A stretch of DNA of 64,000 nucleotides from Streptomyces sp. LUP47B (GTDB lineage: Bacteria > Actinomycetota > Actinomycetes > Streptomycetales > Streptomycetaceae), in contig NZ_MJAH01000004.1 of the NCBI RefSeq assembly GCF_001746295.1, positions 463,995 to 527,994 on the forward strand, given 5' to 3'. How positions within the stretch are numbered: position 1 is the first letter of the stretch; each line of letters begins with the position of its first letter. Below are positions 33,596 to 43,539 of this stretch, piece by piece. The notes beneath the pieces are model-generated. The model worked only from the letters and a program-made list of their open reading frames with translations, had not been told where the DNA came from and did no database searches. The position numbers and the translations under genes are program-made.

Positions 33596-34624
33596 GTGAA
33601 GGCGCTGGTCAAGGAGAAGGCGGAGCCCGGACTGTGGCTCGCGGACGTCCCGGAGCCGGCCGTCGGCCCCGGGGACGTCCTGATCAAGGTGCTGCGCACC
33701 GGCATCTGCGGCACCGATCTGCACATCCGGTCCTGGGACGGCTGGGCACAGCAGGCGATCCGCACGCCCCTCGTCCTGGGGCACGAGTTCGTCGGCGAGG
33801 TCGTGGAGACCGGGCGCGATGTCTCGGAGATCAACCTCGGCGACCGGGTGAGCGGCGAGGGGCACCTCGTCTGCGGCAAGTGCCGCAACTGCCTCGCCGG
33901 GCGGCGGCACCTGTGCCGGGCCACGGTCGGGCTCGGGGTGGGCCGGGACGGGGCCTTCGCCGAGTACGTCGCCCTGCCCGCCGCCAACGTGTGGGTGCAC
34001 CGCGTCCCCGTCGAACTCGACGTGGCCGCGATCTTCGACCCGTTCGGCAACGCCGTGCACACCGCGCTGTCCTTCCCGCTGGTCGGCGAGGACGTGCTGA
34101 TCACTGGCGCCGGGCCGATCGGACTGATGGCGGCGGCGGTCGCCCGGCACGCGGGCGCCCGCAACGTCGTCGTCACCGACGTCAGCGAGGAGCGCCTGGA
34201 CCTGGCCCGCAAGATCGGGGTGAGCCTCGCGCTGAATGTGTCGGAGGCGCGGATCGCCGACGGGCAGCGGGAGTTGGGGCTGCGCGAGGGCTTCGACATC
34301 GGCCTGGAGATGTCCGGCCGGCCGGAGGCCCTGCGCGACATGATCGCCAACATGACGCACGGCGGCCGGATCGCGATGCTGGGGCTGCCGGCCGCGGAGT
34401 TCCCGGTCGACTGGGCCCGGATCGTCACCTCGATGATCACCATCAAGGGCATCTACGGCCGGGAGATGTTCGAGACCTGGTACGCGATGTCGGTCCTCCT
34501 GGAGGGCGGCCTCGACCTCGCCCCCGTGATCACCGGCCGGTACGGCTACCGCGACTTCGAGGCCGCGTTCGCCGACGCGGCGAGCGGCCGCGGCGGCAAG
34601 GTCATCCTCGACTGGACCACCTGA
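33596..34624 (+). CDS. tdh: L-threonine 3-dehydrogenase
   Basis: The 342-residue zinc medium-chain dehydrogenase oxidises L-threonine to 2-amino-3-ketobutyrate. The catalytic zinc site is C38-G-T-D, H63-E64 (GHEF). The structural zinc lobe shows [15 protein letters not shown]. The NAD fold follows ([19 protein letters not shown]) with [11 protein letters not shown] start at 33596 after CAGGAG; upstream in-frame ATG 33554 is unlikely. The kbl gene follows 50 bases later, completing the threonine to glycine plus acetyl-CoA route. Confidence 0.95.
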   Translation: MKALVKEKAEPGLWLADVPEPAVGPGDVLIKVLRTGICGTDLHIRSWDGWAQQAIRTPLVLGHEFVGEVVETGRDVSEINLGDRVSGEGHLVCGKCRNCLAGRRHLCRATVGLGVGRDGAFAEYVALPAANVWVHRVPVELDVAAIFDPFGNAVHTALSFPLVGEDVLITGAGPIGLMAAAVARHAGARNVVVTDVSEERLDLARKIGVSLALNVSEARIADGQRELGLREGFDIGLEMSGRPEALRDMIANMTHGGRIAMLGLPAAEFPVDWARIVTSMITIKGIYGREMFETWYAMSVLLEGGLDLAPVITGRYGYRDFEAAFADAASGRGGKVILDWTT

Positions 34625-34660
34625 CTCGACCGGACCGACTGCCTCGACCGGACCAACTGC
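34625..34660 (+). repeat. 18-bp tandem duplication between tdh and kbl
   Basis: CTCGACCGGACCGACTGC (34625-34642) is repeated at 34643-34660 with one change (G to A). It makes up most of the 50-base tdh-kbl gap, so it may be a recent slip that spaces the two genes. Confidence 0.85.
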
Positions 34661-34674
34661 CTTAGGGACTGACG

Positions 34675-35868
34675 ATGTTCGACTCCGTGCGCGACGACCT
34701 GCGCGCCACCCTCGACGAGATCCGCGCCGCCGGCCTGCACAAGCCGGAGCGGGTGATCGACACTCCGCAGTCCGCGACGGTGAACGTCTCCGCGGGCGGC
34801 CGCCCCGGTGAGGTGCTCAACTTCTGTGCCAACAACTACCTCGGCCTCGCCGACCACCCCGAGGTCGTCGCCGCCGCCCACGCCGCCCTGGACCGCTGGG
34901 GCTACGGCATGGCCTCGGTCCGCTTCATCTGCGGCACGCAGGAGGTCCACAAGGAACTGGAGGCGCGGCTGTCCGCCTTCCTCGGCCAGGAGGACACGAT
35001 CCTGTACTCCTCCTGCTTCGACGCCAACGGCGGCGTCTTCGAGACGCTGCTCGGCCCCGAGGACGCGGTCATCTCCGACGCCCTCAACCACGCGTCCATC
35101 ATCGACGGCATCCGGCTGTCCAAGGCCCGCCGTTTCCGGTACGCCAACCGTGATCTGGCGGATCTGGAACGGCAGTTGAAGGAGGCCGCGGGCGCCCGGC
35201 GCAAGCTGGTCGTCACCGACGGCGTCTTCTCCATGGACGGTTACGTGGCGCCGTTGAAGGACATCTGCGACCTCGCCGACCGGTACGACGCCATGGTCAT
35301 GGTCGACGACTCGCACGCCGTCGGCTTCGTCGGCCCCGGCGGCCGCGGCACCCCCGAGCTGCACGGCGTCATGGACCGCGTCGACATCATCACGGGCACC
35401 CTCGGCAAGGCGCTCGGCGGCGCCTCCGGCGGTTACGTCGCCGCGCGTGCCGAGATCGTCGCGCTCCTGCGTCAGCGCTCACGGCCGTACCTCTTCTCGA
35501 ACACGCTCGCCCCGGTGATCACCGCGGCCTCTCTGAAGGTCCTCGACCTGCTGGAGTCGGCGGACGACCTGCGGGTGCGGCTGCGGGAGAACACCGCGCT
35601 GTTCCGGCGCCGGATGACGGAGGAGGGCTTCGACGTCCTGCCCGGCGATCACGCCATCGCGCCCGTGATGATCGGGGACGCGTCCGAGGCGGGCCGGCTG
35701 GCGGAGCTGCTGCTGGAGCGGGGCGTGTACGTGATCGGCTTCTCGTACCCGGTCGTGCCGCAGGGCCAGGCCCGCATCAGGGTGCAGCTCTCGGCGGCCC
35801 ACTCCACCGAGGACGTGAACCGCGCGGTCGACGCCTTCGTCGCGGCCAGGGCCGAGCTGGCGGCCTAG
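34675..35868 (+). CDS. kbl: Glycine C-acetyltransferase (2-amino-3-ketobutyrate CoA ligase)
   Basis: A 397-residue PLP enzyme of the alpha-oxoamine synthase family that splits 2-amino-3-ketobutyrate with CoA into glycine and acetyl-CoA. The cofactor lysine is K245 in [10 protein letters not shown]. Further landmarks are [48 protein letters not shown] and [16 protein letters not shown]. It is the second gene of the tdh-kbl pair. The adjacent LysR gene, 27 bases past the stop, may control it but seems to have its own promoter. Confidence 0.95.
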   Translation: MFDSVRDDLRATLDEIRAAGLHKPERVIDTPQSATVNVSAGGRPGEVLNFCANNYLGLADHPEVVAAAHAALDRWGYGMASVRFICGTQEVHKELEARLSAFLGQEDTILYSSCFDANGGVFETLLGPEDAVISDALNHASIIDGIRLSKARRFRYANRDLADLERQLKEAAGARRKLVVTDGVFSMDGYVAPLKDICDLADRYDAMVMVDDSHAVGFVGPGGRGTPELHGVMDRVDIITGTLGKALGGASGGYVAARAEIVALLRQRSRPYLFSNTLAPVITAASLKVLDLLESADDLRVRLRENTALFRRRMTEEGFDVLPGDHAIAPVMIGDASEAGRLAELLLERGVYVIGFSYPVVPQGQARIRVQLSAAHSTEDVNRAVDAFVAARAELAA

Positions 35869-35882
35869 TCCGGACGTATTGC

Positions 35883-35888
35883 GATAAT
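35883..35888 (+). promoter_or_regulatory. Leaderless -10 for the LysR gene
   Basis: GATAAT lies seven bases before ATG 35896, with no Shine-Dalgarno sequence between. This points to a leaderless transcript starting at or next to the A of the ATG. Confidence 0.6.
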
Positions 35889-35895
35889 CGATCCC

Positions 35896-36798
35896 ATGAT
35901 CGAAGCGCGGCGGCTCCACATCCTCCGTGCGGTGGCCGACCACCGCACGGTCACGGCGGCTGCCGCCGCGCTGTATCTCACCCCCTCCGCGGTCTCGCAG
36001 CAGCTCACGGCCCTGGAGCAGGAGACCGGCCACCGGCTCGTCGAGCGCGGTGCGAAGGGGGTACGGCTGACTCCGGCCGGCGAGATCCTGCTCAGCCACA
36101 CCAACGCGGTTTTGGCCCAGCTGGAGCGGGCGGAGGCCGAGCTGGCCGCCTACAGTTCGGGCGCGGCCGGCACGGTCACGGTCGCCTCCTTCGCGACCGG
36201 GATCGCCCTGGTCGTGGCCCCCGCGGTGGCCCGCCTGGCATCGACAGCCCCCGGCATCCACCTCCGCGTCCAGGACGCCGAGGGTGACGCCAGTCTGCCG
36301 ATGGTCCTCGACCGGCAGGTCGATGTGGCGGTCGCCGTGGAGTACCGCGGGGCCCCGCCCGCCGACGACCCACGCCTCGCCCACGTGCCCCTGTACGCCG
36401 AGCCCTTCGACGCGGTCGTCCCGGTGAGCCACCGGCTGGCCGAGGCGGGCGAGGTACCGCTGGCCGAGCTCGCCAAGGACCCGTGGATCGGCCCCTATCC
36501 TGGCAACCCCTGCCATGACGTCGTGGTCCTGGCCTGCGAGAACGCCGGATTCCAGCCACGTCTGGAGCACTCGTCGGACGACTTCCGCGCGGTGGTGGCG
36601 CTGGCGTCGGCGGGCGCGGGGGTGGCGTTGGTGCCGCGTTCGGCGCTGATCGGGATGGACCTCGCGGGGGTCGTCGTACGACCGGTGGACGGGGTCGCCC
36701 CGACGCGCCGGGTCTTCGCGGCCGTGCGGCGGGGCGCGGAGGAGCACCCCCTCATCCGTCCCGTGCTGGCCGCGCTCGGAGCCGTTGCCGGCCAATAG
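35896..36798 (+). CDS. LysR-family regulator after tdh-kbl
   Basis: The 300-residue protein has the LysR helix-turn-helix (LHILRAVADHRTVTAAAAALYLTPSAVSQQLTALEQETGHRLVERG) and an effector domain ending VRPVDGVAPTRRVFAAVRRG. It is likely leaderless (GATAAT at 35883-35888). Many streptomycetes carry such a regulator beside amino-acid genes, so control of tdh-kbl by threonine or glycine is a sensible idea, though not shown by the sequence. Confidence 0.9.
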   Translation: MIEARRLHILRAVADHRTVTAAAAALYLTPSAVSQQLTALEQETGHRLVERGAKGVRLTPAGEILLSHTNAVLAQLERAEAELAAYSSGAAGTVTVASFATGIALVVAPAVARLASTAPGIHLRVQDAEGDASLPMVLDRQVDVAVAVEYRGAPPADDPRLAHVPLYAEPFDAVVPVSHRLAEAGEVPLAELAKDPWIGPYPGNPCHDVVVLACENAGFQPRLEHSSDDFRAVVALASAGAGVALVPRSALIGMDLAGVVVRPVDGVAPTRRVFAAVRRGAEEHPLIRPVLAALGAVAGQ

Positions 36799-36810
36799 GG
36801 ACTGGCCCGG

Positions 36811-36832
36811 TTTCTCGTATGTGAGATAGCGT
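36811..36832 (+). promoter_or_regulatory. Inverted repeat and leaderless promoter of the XRE gene
   Basis: TTTCTC-N6-GAGATA (36811-36828) is a partial palindrome overlapping a TAGCGT -10 (36827-36832), seven bases ahead of GTG 36840. GTGAGA occurs at 36821 and again at 36840. Autoregulation by the encoded XRE-cupin protein is likely. Confidence 0.5.
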
Positions 36833-36839
36833 CCCGAAT

Positions 36840-37418
36840 GTGAGACGCGATGAACCCGGCCGTGATCCCGTCGACACCCGCCTCGGCGTCCGACTCGCCG
36901 CGCTGCGGGCCGAACGGGGCTGGTCCCTGGGCGAGTTGGCCGAGCGCAGCGGCGTCAGCAAGTCCACCCTCTCCCGCGCCGAGCGGGCCGAGATCAGCCC
37001 CACCGCCTCGCTGCTGAACCGGCTGTGCGGGGTGTACGGACGGACCATGTCCCAGCTGCTCAGCGAGGTCGAGGCCGAGTCCGCCCTGCTGATCCGGGGC
37101 GCCGACCAGACGGTGTGGGAGGACCGGGCGTGCGGGTTCGTACGGCGGTCCGTGTCGCCGCCGCACTCCGGGCTGCGCGGCGAACTCGTCGAGGGACGGC
37201 TCGCCGCCGGCTCCGACATCGCCTACGACCGGCCGCCCGTGCCGGGCCTGGAGCAGCACATCTGGGTTCTGGAGGGCGCGCTCGACGTCACCGACCAGGA
37301 CGTCGAGCACCACCTCGGCACCGGGGACTGCCTGCGGCTGCGGGTGTGGGGACCGACACGGTTCCGGTGCGCGGGTCCCGACCCGGTGCGGTATGTGCTG
37401 GCGGTGGTCCTGCCGTGA
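36840..37418 (+). CDS. XRE-family regulator with cupin domain
   Basis: The 192-residue protein has an N-terminal HTH (LGVRLAALRAERGWSLGELAERSGVSKSTLSRAERAEISPTASLLNRL) and a C-terminal cupin (LEQHIWVLEGALDVTDQD ... LGTGDCLRLRVWGPTRF). GTG start at 36840, probably leaderless. Its last codon and stop overlap the GTG of a GNAT gene (GTGA), a common pairing in which the regulator senses a substrate of the acetyltransferase. It is unrelated in close sequence to the hop-linked XRE-cupin protein. Confidence 0.9.
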   Translation: MRRDEPGRDPVDTRLGVRLAALRAERGWSLGELAERSGVSKSTLSRAERAEISPTASLLNRLCGVYGRTMSQLLSEVEAESALLIRGADQTVWEDRACGFVRRSVSPPHSGLRGELVEGRLAAGSDIAYDRPPVPGLEQHIWVLEGALDVTDQDVEHHLGTGDCLRLRVWGPTRFRCAGPDPVRYVLAVVLP

Positions 37419-37948
37419 TCGTCATACGCCTGGACGATGCCCAACTGCTCGACGGCGTGGACGAGTTGGCCGATCTGCTGGTCGACACCGTGGACGGCGG
37501 CGCCTCCGTCGGGTTCCTCGCACCGATGGACCGGGCGGCGGCCGTCGCCTGGTGGAAGGTGCGCGTGAGCGCGGTGGCCGCGGGGTCTCTGGCGGTGTGG
37601 GCGGCGTACGACGGTCACCGCGCGGTCGGCACCGTCAGCCTGGCCTTCCCCGACAAACCCAACTCCCGGCACCGCGCGGAGTTGGTCAAGCTGATGGTGC
37701 ACCGGGACGCGCGCGGGCAGGGTCTCGGGCGCCGACTCCTCGGCGTCGCGGAGGAGGCCGCCCGCGCGGCCGGAATCACCCTGCTCCACCTGGACACCGA
37801 GACCGACAGCCCCGCCGAGCGCCTCTACGGCGGCGCCGGATGGACCCGCGCCGGAGTCATCCCCGACTACGCGGCCGATCCCGCCGGGGTGCTGCGGCCG
37901 ACGACCCTGTACTACAAGCGGCTCGGGGCGACCGCTCCGACCAGGTGA
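37415..37948 (+). CDS. GNAT-family N-acetyltransferase
   Basis: The 177-residue protein shows the GNAT core: AVGTVSLAFPDKPNSRHRAELVKLMVHRDARGQGLGRRLL with the acetyl-CoA pyrophosphate loop RGQGLGRRL, and TDSPAERLYGGAGWTRAG as the C-terminal motif. It would acetylate an amine-bearing small molecule. It is translationally coupled to the XRE-cupin regulator upstream (GTGA overlap). No closer substrate can be named. Confidence 0.92.
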   Translation: MIVIRLDDAQLLDGVDELADLLVDTVDGGASVGFLAPMDRAAAVAWWKVRVSAVAAGSLAVWAAYDGHRAVGTVSLAFPDKPNSRHRAELVKLMVHRDARGQGLGRRLLGVAEEAARAAGITLLHLDTETDSPAERLYGGAGWTRAGVIPDYAADPAGVLRPTTLYYKRLGATAPTR

Positions 37949-37978
37949 TTGTCAGTGGCAGCCGCTACGGTGCCTGTC

Positions 37979-38344
37979 ATGCCGGACGCCGAAGACGTAC
38001 GCCGTGTCGCCCTGTCCCTGCCGGACACGACGGAGAAGATCGCCTGGAGCATGCCCACGTTCCGGGTCGCGGGGAAGATGTTCGCCACGCTGCCCGAGGA
38101 CGAGACCTCCATCGCCGTGCGCTGTCCGAAGGAGGAGCGCGACGAGCTGGTGCTGGCCGAGCCGGGGAAGTTCTGGATCGCCGATCACGAGGCACAGTTC
38201 GCGTGGGTGCGCGCCCGCCTCACCGCGATCGAGGACGAGGGCGAACTGCGGGACATCCTCGCCGACTCCTGGCGGCAGGCGGCGCCGTCCGGGCTGCTCG
38301 ACGCCTATCCGGAGCTGGGCCTGCCCGATCCGCCCAGGGGGTGA
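37979..38344 (+). CDS. MmcQ/YjbR family DNA-binding-like protein
   Basis: The 121-residue protein follows the MmcQ/YjbR pattern: DAEDVRRVALSLPDTTEKIAW ... PTFRVAGKMFATLPEDE, then KEERDELVLAEPGKFWIADH and the C-terminal helix WRQAAPSGLLDAY. The family fold resembles a double-wing DNA-binding domain, with poorly known role. ATG 37979 is chosen since TACGGT (37966-37971) lies seven bases upstream, making a leaderless mRNA likely; longer in-frame forms start at TTG 37949, GTG 37955 or GTG 37970. Confidence 0.85.
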   Translation: MPDAEDVRRVALSLPDTTEKIAWSMPTFRVAGKMFATLPEDETSIAVRCPKEERDELVLAEPGKFWIADHEAQFAWVRARLTAIEDEGELRDILADSWRQAAPSGLLDAYPELGLPDPPRG

Positions 38345-38384
38345 GACGGGCGAAAGGGGTGCGCGACCACCGACCCGAGTGCGG

Positions 38385-38390
38385 TATGGT
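38385..38390 (+). promoter_or_regulatory. Possible tRNA promoter -10
   Basis: TATGGT lies about 45 bases before the tRNA 5' end. A convincing -35 partner is not seen. Confidence 0.4.
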
Positions 38391-38435
38391 TTCTGTGCAC
38401 GTTCGGCCAGGGGAAACCCCAGGTCAGGCGGGCAC

Positions 38436-38512
<77 letters not shown>

Positions 38513-38528
38513 GCTTCACGCAGGTCGG

Positions 38529-38565
38529 AGGCCGTTTTCTCAGGGATGAGAAAACGGCCTTTTCC
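38529..38565 (+). terminator. Rho-independent terminator after tRNA-Pro
   Basis: Perfect 13-bp stem AGGCCGTTTTCTC (38529-38541) with GAGAAAACGGCCT (38548-38560), 6-base loop, then TTTCC. It terminates the tRNA transcript and may also serve the convergent sox operon. Confidence 0.92.
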
Positions 38566-38583
38566 GTATCCACGGGGCGCCCG

Positions 38584-39204
38584 TCAGGCGACCTGCGGCC
38601 CGCCGTACTCGCTCATCGCGTCGATGAGCCAGCGGGCCAGATAGTCGGCGAACGAGGACCGCGGGAGCAGGCGGTACGTCGGGGAGTCGTCGAGCTGCCA
38701 GAGCAGCACGGCGATGGGGCCCACCGTGGTCGACACCGCGCGGCCGGGGCCGAAGGCGCGGGGGTGCAGGTCCAGCGGGCAGCCCTTCTCCAGCACCTCC
38801 CGGGCGGCCGGTCCGCTCAGCTCCAGTGTGGTGCGGTTCGCGGAGACGTCCACGACCGAGCCGGCAGCGCCGTCGAGGGCCTGCCGTACCTTCGCGGTCA
38901 CGGTGCCCGCGTCGGCCCGGGACAGCACGAGCCACTCGTCGGGGCCGAGCCACATGATCGTATGGAGGCCCGGGGCGGCGGTGTCGCCGCACCGGCGGGG
39001 GAGTGGTGCCCCCAGGGTCCTGCCGATCCGGTCGGCCGCCGCGGACGCGGGGTCGACCCGCACGTTCACCATCGTGACGAACGGCAGCTCGGTCAGGGTG
39101 ACGCCCCGGGCGCCGCGGACGGCGGCGGCGTCCATCCGCTCCTGAAGGTGGGACAGGGGGCTCGTGCGCAGGGCCACCGGTCCCTCCGTGATCGGTTCAG
39201 CCAT
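38584..39204 (-). CDS. soxG: Sarcosine oxidase gamma subunit
   Basis: The 206-residue protein matches Sox[47 protein letters not shown], and the closing [20 protein letters not shown]. It is the gamma subunit of heterotetrameric sarcosine oxidase, related to the folate-binding GcvT fold and needed for assembly. It is the last gene of glyA-soxBDAG; its start overlaps the soxA stop by eight bases. Confidence 0.94.
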   Translation of the reverse strand: MAEPITEGPVALRTSPLSHLQERMDAAAVRGARGVTLTELPFVTMVNVRVDPASAAADRIGRTLGAPLPRRCGDTAAPGLHTIMWLGPDEWLVLSRADAGTVTAKVRQALDGAAGSVVDVSANRTTLELSGPAAREVLEKGCPLDLHPRAFGPGRAVSTTVGPIAVLLWQLDDSPTYRLLPRSSFADYLARWLIDAMSEYGGPQVA

Positions 39205-42022
39205 CTCGCCGGGTCCCTTCGGGGTCGTAGAGGACGAAGTCGGTCACCTCGACCGGCACCAGGGCCTCGCCCACCGGGGCCAGCAGCGTCTGGCCCTTCC
39301 TCGCCTGTCCGTCGGCGACGAGGGCGAGGGCGAAGGGACGGCCCAGGGCCGGACTGTGATAGCTGGAGGTGACATGGCCGAGCATCGGCACCGGCACCGT
39401 CTCCAGATCGACGTCCGGCGCGACGAGTTGGGTGCCCTCGGGCAGCCGGGTCGTGCGGTCGGCCGGGAGCAGACCGACCAGTTGCTTGCGGTCGGTGCGG
39501 GCGGTGTCGGCGCGGGCGAAGGACCGCTTGCCGATGAAGTCCTTCTGCTTGGAGACCACCCAGCTCATCCCCGCGTCCTGCGGGGTGACCGTGCCGTCGG
39601 TGTCCTGGCCGACGATGATGTAGCCCTTCTCGGCCCGCAGGACGTGCATCGTCTCGGTGCCGTACGGGGTGATGCCGTGCGGCCGGCCGATCGCGTCCAC
39701 CTCCTCCCAGACCGCCAGGCCGTACCAGGCGGAGACGTTGATCTCGTAGGCGAGTTCGCCGGAGAAGGAGATCCGGCATATCCGGGCCGGAACGCCGGAG
39801 GCCAGGGTCGTCTCGCGGAAGGCCATGAAGGGGAACGCCTCGGCGGACAGGTCCACGTCCGGCGCGAGCTGGGCGACGACCTCGCGCGACTTCGGGCCCA
39901 CCACGGCGATCGTCGACCACTGTTCGGTCACCGAGGTGCAGTGAACGTCGAGTTCGGGCCACTCGGTCTGCAGCCACTCCTCCAGCCAGTCCAGGACGCC
40001 TGCCGCGCCGCCGGTCGTGGTGGTCATGAAGTAGCGGTTGTCGTCGAGGCGCAGGGTCACACCGTCGTCGAAGATCATGCCGTCGGGCTTGCACATGACG
40101 CCGTAACGGGCGGTTCCGGCCTTGAGCTTCTTGAAGGCGTTCGTGTAGATCCGGTTGAGGAACTCGCCCGCGTCCGCGCCCCAGATCTCGATCTTGCCGA
40201 GGGTGGAGGCGTCCATGAACGCCACCCCCTCCCGGGCCGCCCGGCACTCGCGCGCCACGGCCGCGTCCATGTCCTCACCGGTCTGCGGGTAGTACCGGGG
40301 GCGCTTCCACTGCCCGACGTCCTCGAACTCCGCGCCGTGCGCCACATGCCAGGGGTGGATCGACGTGGTCCGCTCCGGATCGAACAGCTCGCCGCGCTCA
40401 CGCCCGGCCAGGGCGGCGAAGGCGATCGGCGTGTACGGCGCCCGGTAGGCCGTGGTGCCGATCTCTGCGAGCGAACCGCCGAGGGCCTCGGCGATCACCC
40501 CGATCGCGTTGACGCCGGACGTCTTGCCCTGGTCGTTCGCCGTACCGAGCGAGGTGTACCGCTTGACGTGCTCGACCCCGCGCATCCCCGCGCCGGTGGA
40601 GCGCCAGACGTCGGCGACGGTGACATCACGCTGGAGGTCGACGAAGTGGCCGTCCCAGGTGCCGGGCTCGCCGTCGGAGGCGGACACCAGCCACAGAGCA
40701 CGCGTCGGGCCGGGGGCGCGCCGCGCGAGCTCGGCCGGTACGGGCACCGGGAACCCTGCCGCCGTCGCCGCCAGCGCTCCGGCCCGTGACCCCTCGGCCA
40801 GACAGCCGTCGAGGTCGTACGTCCCCCGGGCCGCCCCCACGACCTGCTGGTCCCGTACGGCTCCCTCCGGCACGAACGCGGCGAGCCCGTCGTCCCAGCG
40901 CAGCCGCCCCTGACGCTGGCTGTGCAGATGCACCACAGGGCTCCAGCCACCCGAGACGGCGAGCAGGTCGCAGTCGAACGACTCCGGCTCACCGACGAGT
41001 TGGCCTTCGTGGTCGAGGGCCCGCACGGTGACGCCGGTGAGCCTGTGCTCGCCCGCGGTGTCGACGACCGTGCTGCCCGTCAGCACCCGCACCCCGGTCG
41101 CCGCGGCCACCTCGGCGGCCCGGTCGGACAGTTCGGGGCGCGCGTCCACGACGACGGCGACGGGGATCCCGGCGGTGTACAGATCGGCGACCGTGTCGTA
41201 GGCACTGTCGTTGGTCGTGCTCACCACGGCCCGTGAACCCGGTGCCACGGCATACCGGTTGAGATAGGTGCGCACGGCCCCGGCGAGCATCATCCCGGGC
41301 CGGTCGTTGCCCGCGAAGACCAGCGGACGCTCGTGCGCGCCGGTCGCGAGGACCACCTGGCGGGCCCGGATGTGCCACAGCCGCTGCCGCGAGACGCCTT
41401 CGGGGGCGGTCGCGCCGAGATGGTCGGTGCGCCGCTGCAGCGCCAGTACGTAGTTGTCGTCGTACGACCCGAAAGCCGTCGTCCGATGCAGTACGACGAC
41501 CTCGGGCGCCGCGTCGAGCGTCGCGCGCAACTCGTCGGCCCACTCCCCGTCACCGGACTCGGGCTGCTCGTCGACGAGGATCACGCGGGCGCCGGAGGCG
41601 GCGGCAGCGGCGGCGGCCGCGAGACCCGCCGGACCGGCGCCGACGACCAGGACGTCGGTGTGGACGTACTTCTTGTCGTAGACGGCGGGATCCGGAGTGG
41701 GGTCGAGCCGGCCCATCCCGGAGAGCGTGGTGGCGGACAGGCCGTCGTACAGCTCGACGGTCGTGGCCGGGAGCATGCCCTCCGAGCACGAACCGCCCAG
41801 CTGCACCAGGGCGTTGGGTTCCTCCACTCCTGCGGAGACGATGCCGCGCGGGCGGCTCCGGTAGAGCGAGGGGGCGACCTCGACGAGACCGTTCGCCAGC
41901 ATCGCGGAGGCGAGGGTGTCGCCGGGGTGGCCGGTCAACTCCCGTCCGTCGACGGTGAATCGCAGCAAGGTGCCGCGGTCGACTCGGCTGCCTCGCGGCA
42001 GCCGGAAGCGCTGGTCGGTCAT
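39197..42022 (-). CDS. soxA: Sarcosine oxidase alpha subunit
   Basis: The 941-residue subunit has an N-terminal 2Fe-2S-ferredoxin-like fold ([27 protein letters not shown]), a dinucleotide-binding domain ([14 protein letters not shown] near residue 125), and a C-terminal tetrahydrofolate-dependent GcvT/aminomethyltransferase domain from about residue 560 (including [16 protein letters not shown]). It binds NAD and passes the methyl-derived formaldehyde to THF. The ATG overlaps the soxD stop (ATGA). Length agrees with Corynebacterium/Arthrobacter SoxA. Confidence 0.95.
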   Translation of the reverse strand: MTDQRFRLPRGSRVDRGTLLRFTVDGRELTGHPGDTLASAMLANGLVEVAPSLYRSRPRGIVSAGVEEPNALVQLGGSCSEGMLPATTVELYDGLSATTLSGMGRLDPTPDPAVYDKKYVHTDVLVVGAGPAGLAAAAAAAASGARVILVDEQPESGDGEWADELRATLDAAPEVVVLHRTTAFGSYDDNYVLALQRRTDHLGATAPEGVSRQRLWHIRARQVVLATGAHERPLVFAGNDRPGMMLAGAVRTYLNRYAVAPGSRAVVSTTNDSAYDTVADLYTAGIPVAVVVDARPELSDRAAEVAAATGVRVLTGSTVVDTAGEHRLTGVTVRALDHEGQLVGEPESFDCDLLAVSGGWSPVVHLHSQRQGRLRWDDGLAAFVPEGAVRDQQVVGAARGTYDLDGCLAEGSRAGALAATAAGFPVPVPAELARRAPGPTRALWLVSASDGEPGTWDGHFVDLQRDVTVADVWRSTGAGMRGVEHVKRYTSLGTANDQGKTSGVNAIGVIAEALGGSLAEIGTTAYRAPYTPIAFAALAGRERGELFDPERTTSIHPWHVAHGAEFEDVGQWKRPRYYPQTGEDMDAAVARECRAAREGVAFMDASTLGKIEIWGADAGEFLNRIYTNAFKKLKAGTARYGVMCKPDGMIFDDGVTLRLDDNRYFMTTTTGGAAGVLDWLEEWLQTEWPELDVHCTSVTEQWSTIAVVGPKSREVVAQLAPDVDLSAEAFPFMAFRETTLASGVPARICRISFSGELAYEINVSAWYGLAVWEEVDAIGRPHGITPYGTETMHVLRAEKGYIIVGQDTDGTVTPQDAGMSWVVSKQKDFIGKRSFARADTARTDRKQLVGLLPADRTTRLPEGTQLVAPDVDLETVPVPMLGHVTSSYHSPALGRPFALALVADGQARKGQTLLAPVGEALVPVEVTDFVLYDPEGTRRDG

Positions 42023-42300
42023 CGGGTCCCTCCCGGGCGTTGCTCGTCGGGCCGGTACGAGGTCAACACCTCGTGGGTGGCGGTGTCGCGCAGGACGTTG
42101 AACCAGCGGCGGCAGCCGATGCTGTGCATCCACCGTTCCGCGAAGGGGCCCTTGGGGTTGTCGCGGTAGAAGACGTACTCGGCCCACTGCTCGTCGCTGA
42201 GATCGGCGGGGGACTCGGGGTGGGGGACATGGGCCTGACCGCCGTAGTGGTACTCGGTCTCGTTCCGCGGTCCGCACCATGGGCAGGTGATCAGCAGCAC
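42019..42300 (-). CDS. soxD: Sarcosine oxidase delta subunit
   Basis: The 93-residue subunit has the zinc-binding start [23 protein letters not shown] and the SoxD middle [40 protein letters not shown], with three to four zinc ligands (two Cys of CPWC, a His, a late Cys). GTG start at 42300. It stands 17 bases after soxB and overlaps soxA by four bases. Confidence 0.95.
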   Translation of the reverse strand: MLLITCPWCGPRNETEYHYGGQAHVPHPESPADLSDEQWAEYVFYRDNPKGPFAERWMHSIGCRRWFNVLRDTATHEVLTSYRPDEQRPGGTR

Positions 42301-42318
42301 GGCGTTCTCCTCAATGCC

Positions 42319-43539
42319 TCAGTGGGCCACGGCCGCGGCGCCGTGCTCGTCGATCAACGCGCCGGTCGTGAAACGGTCGAGGGCGAAGGGAGCGTTCAGC
42401 GGATGCGGTTCGCCCGTGGCGATGGTGTGCGCGAAGGTCCAGCCGGCCGCCGGGGTGGCCTTGAAACCGCCCGTCCCCCAGCCGCAGTTGACGTACAGAC
42501 CCTCGACCGGCGTGCTGCCGATGATCGGTGAGGCGTCCGGAGTGACGTCGACGATGCCGCCCCAGGTGCGCAGCACATGCGCCCGCGCGAAGATCGGGAA
42601 CAGCTCGATGGCGGCGGCCATCTGCTGCTCGATCACATGGAACGAGCCGCGCTGGCCATAGCCGTTGTACGAGTCGACGCCCGCGCCCATCACGAGCTCG
42701 CCCTTGTGGGCCTGGGAGACGTAGACGTGCACGTGGTTCGACATGACGACGGTCGGGTGCACCGGCTCGTGCAGCTCGGAGACCAGCGCCTGCAACGGGT
42801 GGGACTGCACGGGCAGCCGTACGCCCGCCCGCTCGGCCAGCACGCTGCTGTGCCCGGCGGCCGCGAGACCGACCCGGCCGGCGTGGATGCGGCCGCGGTT
42901 GGTGTCGACGCCCACGACCCGGTCGCCGTCCATGAGGAAGCCGGTGACCTCACAGCCCTGGATCAGGTCCACGCCCAGCTCGTCGGCGCGGCGGGCCAGC
43001 GCCCAGGCGACGTGGTCGTGCTTGGCGATGCCGGCCCGGGGCTGGAAGGTGGCGCCGAGCACCGGGTACCGGGTGCGGGACGAGACGTTGAGGATGGGGC
43101 AGACCTTGGCGACCTCGTCCGGCTCCAGCCACTCGGCGTCGACCCCGTTGAGGCGGTTGGCGTTGACGCGGCGCACGCCCTCGCGGACGTCCTGCGGGGT
43201 GTGCGCGAGGTTGAGGACGCCGCGCTGGCTGAACAGGAAGTCGTACTCCAGCTCCTCCGGGAGCCGCTCCCACAGCTTCAGCGCGTGCTCGTAGATCGCC
43301 GCGCTTTCGTCCCACAGGTAGTTGGAGCGGATGATCGTGGTGTTGCGGGCCATGTTGCCGCCCGCGAGCCAGCCCTTCTCCAGGACGGCCACGTTGGTGA
43401 TGCCGTGGTTCTTGGCGAGGTAGTAGGCGGTGGCCAGACCGTGCCCGCCCGCGCCGACGATGACGACGTCGTACGAGGAACGCGGCTCGGGGTTGCGCCA
43501 GAGGAAGTCCGGGTGTTCCGGCAGCGGTTCGGCGGTCAT
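42319..43539 (-). CDS. soxB: Sarcosine oxidase beta subunit
   Basis: The 406-residue flavoprotein begins with [23 protein letters not shown] (FAD site) and has the DAO-fold C terminus [21 protein letters not shown]. The segment [16 protein letters not shown] contains the His that holds covalent FMN in known SoxB proteins. It oxidises sarcosine to glycine. The ATG overlaps the glyA stop (ATGA), so the two are coupled. Confidence 0.95.
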   Translation of the reverse strand: MTAEPLPEHPDFLWRNPEPRSSYDVVIVGAGGHGLATAYYLAKNHGITNVAVLEKGWLAGGNMARNTTIIRSNYLWDESAAIYEHALKLWERLPEELEYDFLFSQRGVLNLAHTPQDVREGVRRVNANRLNGVDAEWLEPDEVAKVCPILNVSSRTRYPVLGATFQPRAGIAKHDHVAWALARRADELGVDLIQGCEVTGFLMDGDRVVGVDTNRGRIHAGRVGLAAAGHSSVLAERAGVRLPVQSHPLQALVSELHEPVHPTVVMSNHVHVYVSQAHKGELVMGAGVDSYNGYGQRGSFHVIEQQMAAAIELFPIFARAHVLRTWGGIVDVTPDASPIIGSTPVEGLYVNCGWGTGGFKATPAAGWTFAHTIATGEPHPLNAPFALDRFTTGALIDEHGAAAVAH

